A stretch of DNA of 64,000 nucleotides from Cristatella mucedo (lineage: Eukaryota > Bryozoa > Phylactolaemata > Cristatellidae), in the NCBI GenBank assembly GCA_009760855.2, contig WPIO01000095.1:1523001-1587000 (forward strand). The letters run 5' to 3'. Below the pieces are notes generated by a model that was not told the DNA's origin, did not search any database, and was given only the letters and a program-made list of their open reading frames with translations. Numbering within the stretch: the stretch's first letter is position 1; each line of letters starts with the position of its first letter. Positions 11,430-22,114 of this stretch are shown piece after piece. A program made the position numbers and the translations under genes.

Positions 11430-13075
11430 TTACTGCAATCCACTTTAATAAAGCTAAAATCGACCGAACGTTGGCGTTACCCAGCTCGATTTTTGGACGG
11501 ATATTGAAGTACACGTTTGATTTTATCTATCCACGAAATTTCACGTCGTTGTGCACACGTGCACATATGCAAACGAGCTGCAACGATGGAGGCCTCTGTT
11601 GCAATCCACCTCAATCCACTATATTTTGTCTCAAATCCACCACAAATCAACAGCGAAAAGCCCAAACAGTTTGGAATATACAACTACGCTACACGTAAAA
11701 TGTACCCGGAAATTTTCGCGTAATTCCTCTTACGCCTTCTCATTAAGTTTACTTAAATAACATTGCAACGGACCAGACTAAATCCGCAATCCACCTCAAT
11801 TCATTGCATTCCGCCACATAAAAATAAGTCCTGTTCGAAAATGTTCTTTTATAATTGCATATGGCAGTGCCCTCTGCAAAAATTAGACTGATAAAATTTC
11901 GGTTGCATCGGCACAGCCGTTCTCGTTCAATGCTCTGCATTCGACTGCAATAGTGCCAATACTGATATCCACTTCAATCCACCGCGTCCACCGCAAAACG
12001 ACTAGAAATAGATTGTGCCGAGCTCGAGTTTCTGTTGCATACTAAAGCGCACTATATTGTCAGCACCTTCACTTAAAATAAAATATTGTGCATCCGTGAA
12101 ATACGGCAATGCGAGGCAATCGCCGAGAGGGACCTGCAAAAATACCGCAACCCACTCTAGTCGACTGCAAATCATCCTCAAATTACCTCCGTGGAGCTTT
12201 AATTTACATTGCATATGAGACTGCACTCAGTTCAAAGTGCACTCACAAATGTTCGCTCCGGCGTGCACACGCGTTTCATGCAATGCTGTACAATCGACTG
12301 CCAGAGCCCGGTCCCATACCGCAATAATCCTCAACCCGCTGCAATCCGGTGCGAAGCGACCAGAACGCGTCCGCAAAAAGCGCTAGTAATTATTGCACGC
12401 TGCTCTAATCTTCAGTTATTGTGTACTCGCATAATTTCACTGTAATTGCCTTTACCGTTCTGCAGCAATATACCCGAACCGACTGCAATGGCCCGGTTCC
12501 ATATCGCAATCCACCGCAATCCGCCGTAAAACGACCATAATGCGTACACTTTAAGCTCTAAATATTAATTGCGAATTGCTCTAATCTTCGGTTCACCACG
12601 ATTGCCTCACCATTCTGCAGCAATGGATGGCAATGGCCCGATTTATGCCGCAATCTACAGCTATTCGATACAAAAGGCCCCAAAATCGGTTTTCCAGTGC
12701 TCAAATTATGAATGCTCATTACAAAGCACATTATTTAAAGTCAAGCACATCATTTTAATCAATGTCGCTCTTAAACCTCAGGCAATGCATGGCAATCCAC
12801 GGCAACGGCTCGGCTCGAAGCAGCAATCCACCACAATCCGTGGCTAACCGACCACAAAACGGCTGTGCGAAGCTCAAATCGTCATTGCATAGAATATTTC
12901 GCTGCGTTCAAACTGAAACCGTAGAACTGTCAAGCTTTATTTGCCCATTGATTGTCGACGATGCACGTTAATCGAAAGCAATGGCCACAATGGCTGGTGC
13001 CAATGCCGAATTCCGTGGCCGATCGGCGAGAAATCGACTACACTGAGCTCTAATTCCAATTCCCTCTTACATTTT
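11430..13075 (+). repeat. Degenerate satellite array, about 178-bp monomer, left arm
   Basis: A recurring block reads roughly as CAATCC-rich sequence, then a CGACC...AAA-rich part, then GAGCTC and a TTGCATA-like end. It recurs near 11455, 11640, 11820, 12000, 12180, 12355, 12530, 12690, 12850 and 13030, a spacing of about 160-188 bp. Monomers are strongly diverged. The array is rich in CAATCC/GCAATGG words. The same monomer appears reverse-complemented at 18590-20350. ORFs in this stretch are by-products. Confidence 0.75.
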
Positions 13076-13077
13076 TT

Positions 13078-13275
13078 TTAACTCTCTTGAGTAACATAAT
13101 CGTTCACTTTTACGGTAAGTTTAGCTCGTCGAACGTCTTGGAAGAGCTGGAAGCTCCTTGCTAAAGGTTCGCTGCCGTCCGAAAACTTCGCTGGCCATCC
13201 TGTAAAGAAGCTTGTACCCGCACTTTGAGAAACTGCAGCTTTAGGCACCCATCTCGGCCGCATACTCGTATACAC
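13078..13275 (-). pseudogene. ORF remnant at the edge of element E (unrecognised)
   Basis: This 65-codon minus-strand frame contains a block like AAVSQSAGTSFFTGWPAK. The frame at 24808-25152 in the inverted copy of E contains the matching VSNSVGTTFLTGWPAK. Two diverged copies keep the same reading frame and the same GT-F-TGWPAK pattern, which argues that it was once protein-coding. I do not recognise the family. Confidence 0.4.
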
Positions 13276-15800
13276 CCTCGTAAAAAAGATCTGCCTATTT
13301 AAAATTTCGAGGGATGCGATCGAATCCTTAACAAAGTGCTACCGACATCTGGAAACCGATATTACACTAAGCGTGCACGCAGAAGTAGAGCCCCGCACTA
13401 ACTATCTTTCCAGCCCAAATGAGCGGCTACCCAGCTCAGAAAAAACGCATCGAATAATCGCTGAAGCGGCTCCACCTGACGAGGCTCTATAGATTTACCT
13501 TGCATTTCCACCATTCGCCCTCCAGAGTTTTGGGTAGGGAAGAGGCTACCAAGTACTCTGCCAGATGAGAGATTTAGTTATGTCGCGCTGTCTCTTCTAT
13601 ATCGCAACGGTGCTCTGCCATTGCCGCCGCATCAGTGTGCACCATCACATCACAACCAATGCAACTCTTAGCTCCAGACGCTTGCGGAAGTAATTTCGTT
13701 CCGGAAAAATTACTACCCTCTTTCGTAATGATAACACGTTTGCGTCGCAACATCATCTGAGGTTGCCGGATTTTGGCGACTTTATTTGGGCATATTTATT
13801 TAGAAAATAATCGTGAATATCGTTGTGATAACTGGAAAATCAAGAAAGTAAGAACCGCTATAGTGCGGGACGGTATGGCAACTAGGCATGTCAAGTCAAA
13901 GTGTAACTGGTTTCGTGTGCACTGAAAGTAGCAGATGGATTAGCTCGCTTAATAAACTGGTCAAGGTCTGGGCCTCTAATAATTTTTAGCCGAGGTGCGT
14001 CGTAGGGCAGCCGCAAAGAGCAATATCACGTTTAACATTTATTTTCATGAAACCCTTTTTTTTAAAAGATATATATGTATATACTCTATGCTAAATGTGC
14101 GAAAGGCCACAAATCTGGCGTAAGCTCAACACTTGCGATTGGCACTCCGATGCGACGTGTAGCATCGGTGACCATTGTTGGATAAGAGTTTGAAAAAATA
14201 GTGCCATCTCGTAAATTTCGTCGAGATTTTCCAGCAGCGTGGATTCTTATGGTTCAGTGTTGTATTAATGGACTATGGAATGCGTTGGCAAGAAACAATA
14301 TTTCTGGTCTGTTGCCAAGTGTCCGCTTTTCTCTTCGACAGAGTAATTAAAGGCGCAAGCGAACGCCGCAATTGTGGCTGGTAACCTCAGAATAAATATT
14401 AAAGCTGAAGTACTCGAGGCATTCTAAAACGTTTCGCTATTTTAATAAAAGCTGTAATAGAGCTTTAAAAAACAGTTGGTATTCACCAAAGAATTGAGGA
14501 GAATCAAACGACACGTCGTGCAGCAGATGCTGTGGTTTAGACATTCGCGTGGCCGTTAATAATTAAGGTGACCTATTAAGATTTTGACATATGATGGTGC
14601 ATGAAAAAACGCTGGTGGAACTAATAGCGCCTCGAAGCACGCTCAACTAGTCGTTAAAGCTGTGCCGATGCGTCCGGATACCAACCTCAGCAGAGCACGG
14701 CAGCAATCAAGAACGCCCTTGACCTTAGGAATAAAGCCGCAGGGCAGCTCGAGCGAGCAGGCAGAGCACTGGCCGTGTATAAAACATTGCAATGCTTTAG
14801 TTACCAATGACTGTGATACATGGGCTTCTTCAAATCATAGTAATTCAGGACTCGCTAATCCCAAGCACCCACAATCAAAGTCAGACTAATTCTGACCAGC
14901 ATCGATTGCTATCGGGCTGCGTTTGCATAAACGATCAGTCGACGAAGCCTATCGAGCGTAAGCGAGATAAAGGCTAATAAGTCACAGCTTCAATCACTGT
15001 CAGGGTAGATCTTGCAAGCTTAGTGGTCTGAGTCAAAGCTCTTTCAAAGCAGCTACGACCTTGATTAACTAAATTTCCTTAGGACCCAGCTAACAGCTTT
15101 GTCTCCTGTAAGGTGCTTGACTCTTGGCAGATGTGCCCTCGTAATAACTAGCGATAAAATATTTCAAGTTCATTCAAGTCATAGTCAATGTATCTCTATT
15201 TACCTTGATGCCCAGAATGCTGAGGAAAATCACCAATCCGTCTTCGGATCCGGTTCGACCGTAAATGAACTGTGCGAGCAATGCTAACGGAACTACGGAT
15301 TTCTTGGCATCCGCCATTTCAACGGGTAACAGCACCGTGAGAAGTGTACGATTACATTTCCTTTACTCTGCATGAGACGAAGGTTGTTCTGGATCATGGT
15401 GGGTATTTAATTTGCTATTACTATCTTCGCGTCGGTGACAAGACTGTTGCACGTGGCAAGGCCACCTGCTGGCAGGAAGCAGTAGACACCATAACTAAAC
15501 TAAGAGGAATGGGTGAAGGAAGCCCATCCGCCCCCACACCCGACGTAAGCTTGGCTGAATGGGTCGAATAAAATGCCCCTTTTCTATCCAGCAACATCCC
15601 ACTTTATCTACCTGCACAGAAACCTCATAGCATCATTTTCCGGATGCTCCCATGTATCAAGGAAGGGGCAATCCAGCTAAGATGGCGAGTCTAGAAGCCT
15701 TTCGGCGGCACATCTTCAGCAAGCATCTTTTTGGCATCCATTTATAGAAAAGCGCCATGTCTAGAAGGATACAATCGATGTATTTTGTGCACCTTCGACT
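13080..15800 (+). repeat. Unknown 2.7-kb element E, copy 1
   Basis: Aligns reverse-complemented with 24930-22115 (interrupted there by a CR1) and with the truncated 34310-33055. Shared blocks: the GGTAGGGAAGAGGCTACC region near 13530, AAGTGTCCGCTTTTC near 14320, the 14650-15000 block, and the end near CATGTCTAGAAGGAT. Two divergent ORF remnants mark its ends: 13078-13275 on the minus strand and 15344-15571 on the plus strand. I do not recognise the class. A DNA transposon or a composite repeat are both possible. Confidence 0.6.
15344..15571 (+). pseudogene. ORF remnant in element E (unrecognised)
   Basis: A 75-codon frame includes LHETKVVLDHGGYLICYYYL. The minus-strand frame at 33348-33533 in copy 3 of E carries the recognisable counterpart (LHETEVFLGLEGSLIFYSFL). 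Copy 2 (22115-22440) keeps only the end. The pattern suggests a decayed coding sequence. No function can be assigned. The sequence after the stop is also shared among the copies. Confidence 0.4.
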
Positions 15801-15832
15801 CGCTTCCTCTCAGCAGGATCGAATTTTTGCAA

Positions 15833-16968
15833 TGATAATAATAATAAGAGTAAGGCACTTGGTATAGCGCCCTCAGAGAACTTAATCTCTCTCTAGATGC
15901 TTTAGATTTTCTGCTGCAATTGAATTGTGAGTATTATCACGCTTGATAAACAAGCAAAATGAATAAAATTGTTAGGGTGACATGCACAGGGTCAGCATGC
16001 AAATGTGGTTACTGGCAGCATGCACAGTGTCAGCTCGCATAAGCACGTGAAGGACGAATCACAGGGACCCACTAAATGCTGTCCTAAATAGGTGCGTTTT
16101 TAAGTTCTTTTTAAATGTGGTCAGGTCAGGGGATGTTCTGACGCAGGTCGGGAGTGAGTTCCAGGCTTTAGGACCGTAGAACTAAATACACGGTCTTCAA
16201 AAGATTTGAGGTTTGTACGAGGTAATTGTAGACTGTTGGATTCCGAAAAGCGGGTGGTACGATGCTTGGCCTGATTGGGAAGTATATCTGAGAGATAGGC
16301 TGAAGCCAAAGAATGAAGTGACCAAAAACTGAGCGACAGAACCTTGATGTCGGTGCGTTGCTTGACTGGTAGCCAGTGCAGGTCGGCGAGAAGTAGTGTG
16401 TAGTGGATACTGCGACGCTCACTACAGACAAGCCTAGCTTCGGAGTTTTTCACCCGCTTCAATCGCCTGATCACACATGCTGGTAGGCCAGTTAGCAGTG
16501 AGTTGCAGAAGTCGAGACGGGATGTCATAACTGCATGGACCAACTTGGACGTGGTATCCTTATCTAAAAAAGCCCGAATTTTAGCAATGTTATGTATCTG
16601 AAAATAGGCAGATTTGACTGTGGGGCTGTTATGGTTGTCTTACGAGAGGTCGCTTTGAAATATGACACTTGGATTTCGAGCTGATTCAAAAGGAGATATG
16701 CTGGCAGAGCCAATTTTGAGCATCAGCCTTTCCAATTTCTGAATCACACTGGATTTGCCCATAACTAGTAAGTTAGTTTTATCATCGTCTAGTTTTAGAA
16801 AATTTGCTGCCATCTATGTGCGAATGTCATCAATACATGCAGCAAGTGAGGTGAGAGAATTTGAGGTGCTCGACGGCTGTGAGGGATCAAAGCAAAGGTA
16901 AAATTGAGTGTCCTCCGCATAGAAGTGAAAGCCTAGATTGTCCTTGGCAATTACATCAACAAGAGAGA

Positions 16969-17034
<66 letters not shown>

Positions 17035-17365
17035 AAACGGTAAAAAGAACCGGACCTAGCACGGAGCCCTGAGGTACCCCATATTTCAGAGGTACCTCTG
17101 ATGATCTTTGTTCATTTATGTCAATACTCTGGAGTCTCCCACTGAGATATGACCTTAACAACTGCAAAGCAGTGCCAGTGATGCCCCGGCGAGATGAGAG
17201 GTGCTCTAGAAGAACTTTGTGATCGATGGTATCAAAAGCTGCCGAAAGATCGAGCAAAACAAGCAGAGACACTCTACCCATGTCTGCATTCCTAAGTAGG
17301 TCTTTGTATACCCTAAGCTTTCCGTACATAACTTCCGTAACAGCATATGTTACACAAAAAGTCAT
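15833..17365 (-). mobile_element. CR1-like LINE (family 1), reverse transcriptase and 3' end
   Basis: Minus-strand reading gives the reverse transcriptase palm: LLDLSAAFDTIDHKVLLEHL, then YGVPQGSVLGPVLFTVYTL. A (CT)n tract is read in frame as alternating Leu-Ser, followed by a catalytic-box equivalent FYAEDTQFYL. The C-terminal domain (16121-16543) has DFCNSLLTGLP, LHWLPVKQR and FSESNSLQLPRTNLKSF. The element ends at 15833 with the family tail and an (AAT)n run. The YADD box is YAED here, the thumb region is frame-broken, and the 5' half (endonuclease) is absent. It is dead, but it is the best reference in this window for family 1. Confidence 0.88.
16961..17031. repeat. GA/CT microsatellite inside the LINE reverse transcriptase
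   Basis: A nearly pure (GA)n tract of about 70 bp. It lies within the RT ORF of the surrounding CR1 and keeps the frame open. Confidence 0.95.
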
Positions 17366-17379
17366 CGAATGACACTCAA

Positions 17380-18589
17380 CATGATACCTTTGTGTTCATG
17401 AGATTGTATTCATTGTTTAATGCTTGTACATTATTCAAGCACTCGATTGTAACGTACAATAACAACGATAAAAAAGATCTAGTATGCTTACATTATAAAC
17501 TGTTTAATGAGATATTTGAAATGTTAATACCCGACCTAACCACGTCCAGTCGTAACTTTCTTTTGCTTGAGCATCCCCTGATGTTCGCGGCTGATGAATA
17601 TATGAATGTTACCTCTAAACGTTTTATACTTGTTGAGATTTAGCATGCTACCTTTAGCAATTTGACCATGCTTCCTTTACAGCAAACGTCAAGTTTCTGG
17701 ATAGAGACAAAGTTCTTCAAAAGCGCTATACAAATTTATTGTTCTTATAATTATCAAGGCTTACTTATATGTTTATTTGTCCGACCGACATGGTCCCTAG
17801 TGGCTTGGCACTGACCTGCAAACTGAAACTATCCCACACCCACTGGAAACATCCTCGATAGCTCTCAGGTAGAGCACAATAAATAGATATCATTTTCACC
17901 AGAAACCTCCTACAGCTGTACGACACTGAAGTTGTACTAACTAATGTAGCTTCTCGCCCTACCACTGATGCTTTAGCGCTCACCAGAACTCTAATGCTCA
18001 CCACACCTGTCAAACCTTTTATTATTCCCTTAGAGGACGGAATCTCATTCTAGGCACTTTACAGATGCTGTATAGACATCATTACCAAATGCTTGATGTT
18101 GATTAAATAAACCGTCCTTAATATCCACTTCCATGCTGCTGAGACAATTAAATAAAACTATGAACCTGTGACGAATATGTCACCATGCACGTTTAGCAAA
18201 AGGTAGCGTGGACAGATTTGTGAGATCGAGTGTGTTGGCTGTGGCGTGTGCACCCAAAGGCAAAAGCACCGTGGCCAGAGAGTGTGCTCTAGGAATCGAT
18301 CATTCGTCGTACCTATTTTCTGTGGGCCTAGGTAGATCGGTCAACTGGAGTTGGTCTACGGCGGTTGTGAGAAGCACACCGTGGACCTACAGCTTAAGCA
18401 GTACGGCATTGGAAAAGCAAAGAGCATAGGATGTCCAATGCTGTGCAATACTCAGCAATAAATGTGCGAAATGACACCGACATTTTCGGATTGCCTTAAA
18501 ACTTATAGAATGGAAAGTGCAACTATGCCATGAGAATGAAAGCTTCCAGGAGTCACTTGCTGGACGATTTGTTTTTAAAAGGTTGTGAC
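17380..18589. other. Unassigned sequence with short LINE-tail-like scraps
   Basis: There is no gene that I can support. Small pieces resemble LINE tails: AAAGCGCTATACAAATTTATT near 17722 on the plus strand, and TCTAGGCACTTTACAGATG near 18050 on the minus strand. The 98-codon frame 17347-17643 has no recognisable motif. Confidence 0.4.
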
Positions 18590-20350
18590 GAATTGCAGGA
18601 TTTTCTCAAGGATTAGCAATTGATTGCTGTTCATTGCCCGAAATTGAACACATATATTGGGTTGAAATGGAAGGAAAACAGTTAACAAAGAGTTCGCTTT
18701 CATATCCGATGTATAACATTAGCTTGCACAGCCAATCTGTGATCGATTTGCGTCGGATTACAGACGATTGCTGCATTGGCAAGGTCCACCTCTGTTGACT
18801 GTAATGCACTGACCGAAAGCTGACACAAGAAATTGCGTTTCCGGGGAGAACCCAAAATAGACTATCAAACAAAGAGAAATCTAAACGGGAGCATCGCCCA
18901 GAAAATGTCCATCTATTTGTGAGGGTGGGTTGTGGAATTCCGTAATTTTCCGGGCCTTTGCCGTCAATTGCCGTGCATCGCCCTCGATTTTACGTTCGCG
19001 ATTGGTTGAAGGCATGCGGTTACACTTTAAATACAATGTTCTGTACTAAGCAAGAACAGTTGGATGTTCTCCAGCCAGCTTTGCATCTAATTGTAACGGA
19101 GTGTTACAGATTGCCGCATTTTACGGGCCATTCACTGCCTTTGATTGCCATTCATTGCCCGAGATTGAAGCCCACACTGCGTTGTAAGCCTGTGTGCCCA
19201 TAGTGAAGGTTATTTGGCATGATAATTGGAGCATCGAACAGCCGATTTCTAGATAATTTTAAATGGATTGCGGTATAAGCCGGGCAGTTGCCATCGTTTG
19301 CCGTGTATGGCCCTAGATTGTGCGCTCTCGATTGTTTAAAAGAACGTGGTTACACTTTTAATTCAGTATATTGCAATACGCAAGAAAAGTTAGAGCTTCT
19401 CTCATCAACTGTCAGTCTATTAGTAATGGACCGTTATGGATTTGCCTATTTTCCAGGGCCGTTGCTGTCGGTTGCCGTGCATTGCCGTCGACTGAACGGG
19501 CAAATGGGTGACGGTTATGCGCTCGCAGTTACATCATGTTACGTAGAATAAGAGTTGCAGTTTCTTGCAGCCACCCTTGTCGACTTTACACGGATTGTGG
19601 CATTGGCACCGACCGTGGCTATCGATTGCCGTGCATTGCTGACAGTTGACCAGAAAAGATGCTTGAAAATGCCATGGTTTAACTTTGGATGCAGCAAAAT
19701 GTTTTATGCAATAACAATTGGACCTTCTCATAGCCACTGTATGGCCGATTAGGCGCGGATTCGAGTTAAGGCCCGGGCCGTTCTGTCAATTGCCATTAAT
19801 TGCTCAAAATTTGCACGAGCACCATTGGTTGAAAGGATAAGCTTGCACTTCAAGCACAGTGCCCTGTGACACGGAAGAAACATTTGAGCCTGGCTTAGTC
19901 ACTTTCCGGTTATTTTTGATGGATCATATGAGATTGCCGTATTTGCCTGGGCCAATGCTGTCGATTGATATGCATTACCCAAGATTGAACTTACAAAGTG
20001 GTTAAAAGCAAGCAGGCGCTCAGTAAGATGCGAGGTGGAATGATAATTGGACCTCGGTGCAGCCGATTTCTTGCCGATTGGCCACGGATTTTGGTGTTCT
20101 CCCTTGCCATTGCTGTTAATTGCCGCTCATTGTTGACAATAACAGGGCAAATAAAGCTCGATAACTCCATGGTTTCACTTTGAACATAGTGACATGGTAG
20201 ATGTAATGTCAATTGGAGCTTCGCGCCGCCAACTTGTGGTCAGTTGTCACGGATTGTTACGGATTGCCGCTTCAAGCCGAACCATTGCCGACGATGCCAT
20301 GTATTGTCCGAGATTTTACGAGCGCAATTGGTCACAAATTATGGGATTTA
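18590..20350 (-). repeat. Degenerate satellite array, about 178-bp monomer, right arm (inverted)
   Basis: Reverse complement of the monomer in 11430-13075, rich in TTGCCGTGCATTGCC-like words. A direct check: the reverse complement of 20040-20190 aligns with 12915-13060 through CGAGCTTTATTTGCCC, CCGTGGCC(A/G)ATCGGC and GAAATCG. About ten diverged monomers are present. ORFs here are by-products of the repeat. Confidence 0.75.
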
Positions 20351-20699
20351 ACTTTTTAACCTGACGGACTCCTACCCAGGGTGGATCGGCGATTATAAGG
20401 TGTTTTCTAGGTTACCTCATGTGGTTTCTGAACCTTCTGCTCTTGTCCTAAGTGCGTGGCCCTTTTGCCAAGAGAAAAAAGGTAACTTTCTACCCCACCC
20501 CAAGGCAGTCGTATCAGCCGCGCTCGGCACGGCATAAACCTTTCCATTCTTCTTACGGCTCCCATACCAAGGACCGCCCCCTCTGTAGGATTTGTTTCAA
20601 ACCTGTGGTTTTTTTAATGCCAAACTCCGGATCAGATACGAGGTCGTATCTCGCGGAGAAGGGGGAGAGCAAAGCACAGGGGAAGCTCTCAGGTTAGCA

Positions 20700-21470
20700 G
20701 CGATACGATCCCTTGCCTTGGTGACACTTGGTAAGTCGCTTCTAGAGAACCTACACAAACGGTAACGAGCAGATGCAGCCAAGCAGAACCCGGGGCCCAT
20801 TAGTTAACCGGAGGGAAGCGAGGGGTAATCTCACAGCACGACACGCTCAGGTTAGAATGGAGCTTTGGACACACGACCCGGTTAGGATGGGCACCGACTA
20901 ATGTGCTTCATTAGGCGAATAGCACGACGATGGCGAGCTGGCGCTGGAACCATCTAATTTGCTACGGGCAGAAATGAATAAGCCTGAGAATGGATAACAA
21001 GAGTTGCATTCGAGAAAATAGCAGCTACGCACGAGTTCAGGAGTTCAGACGGAGAGAATAGAAGAGAGATGACTGATAAAGCTCGGGACTGCAGCTTTAA
21101 TAGCTCATGCGAAAGATTAAGCTTTGAGAGCAGGAAAGCTTAACCGAACCTACGGTGACGAACAGCCAAGTGTAACTTAGACTGGGCAGTTGTGTTTTAG
21201 TTTGCTGCTCGTACCTTGTTGCACTGTAGTTGCTCGCCTTCGGGGTCGGGACAATCAGTAATGATCGCAGTTATACTCGTGCTTCGGGAACTCGAGTAGT
21301 TAATTCCGTAAGACAGGTTCGAGAACCATAAAGCCCTTGTGCTGGAGCGTAACCACAATTAACCGGCCAATAAGAGACTGTCGCTTTCAGTGCCCACTTG
21401 TGGCCGCTTGTGTTTTTAAACGCACTACTGGCTGCATCGTACGGCCCACAAATAGGACACCGTTACACTT
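20700..21470 (+). repeat. Dispersed repeat R, copy 2
   Basis: Direct-orientation homologue of 10350-11290 (see there for the shared blocks). It directly follows the inverted satellite arm across a gap of about 350 bp in which I see nothing. A CR1 fragment begins at its far end. Confidence 0.65.
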
Positions 21471-21477
21471 TTAGTAA

Positions 21478-22105
21478 TCAATGCCTTTTCCGGCTCCGAT
21501 ACTATTGATCACCAAGTCCTTCTCGAGCCCCTGCCATCTCGGCTGGGCATCGCTGGTGCTGCACTGCAATAGTTTGGGTCCTGTCTCAGTGGAAGACTCC
21601 AGAACGGACAACGATCGTCCAAGGAATCGCTGAAATACGTGTTACCTCAGGGACCAGCCCTTGGTCTGCTTCTTTTCACTGTTTATCCTTTCCTTCCTGC
21701 CGATACGATTGCCAAGCTCAATCTAGGCTTTGACTTGTATGCAGATGACAGCCATGTTGTACCTTGTGCTTTGATCCCTCTCAGTCCTCCGTCAAGCTGG
21801 ACTCTCTCAAATTCCTGGTTTAATGTACTCCTGACATCCACACATGGATGGTAGCAAGCTTTCACAAATCGAACGACAATAAAACCAACTGGCTAGTTGC
21901 AAGCCAACCGAGTGTAAACAAGAGTACGGAAAGCTTGACTCTAAACATTGACTCTGCCAGCACATCTCCTGTTGCACTGGCACGGAATGTAGGTGCACTG
22001 TTCAAAGTGACATCTTGCGAGACGACCACATCAACTCTACAGTCAAGTTGGCCTACTTTCAGTTGCATTGCATTGCTGAAATTCGGCCCTACTTAGACGA
22101 GGCGC
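21478..22105 (+). mobile_element. CR1-like LINE (family 1) reverse transcriptase fragment
   Basis: Plus-strand translation shows the RT core: DTIDHQVLLEPL, then YVLPQGPALGLLLFTVYPFLP, then the intact-looking catalytic box LYADDSH, then FHKSNDNKTNWLV and later blocks. In-frame stops and a shift separate the pieces. The order matches the minus-strand CR1 at 15833-17365, but this copy has no (CT)n expansion between the VPQGS-like and YADD boxes. Both ends are truncated. Confidence 0.82.
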
Positions 22106-22114
22106 ACATGAGGC

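Noticed and set aside
11471-12971. Many 60-90-codon ORFs between 11.4 and 13 kb
   Set aside because: They fall in a satellite array and are not conserved between monomers.
10350-21470. Repeat R pair as LTRs of a 10-kb retrotransposon
   Set aside because: No TATA or polyadenylation layout, no primer-binding or polypurine site, and the interior is satellite and unrelated repeats rather than gag-pol.
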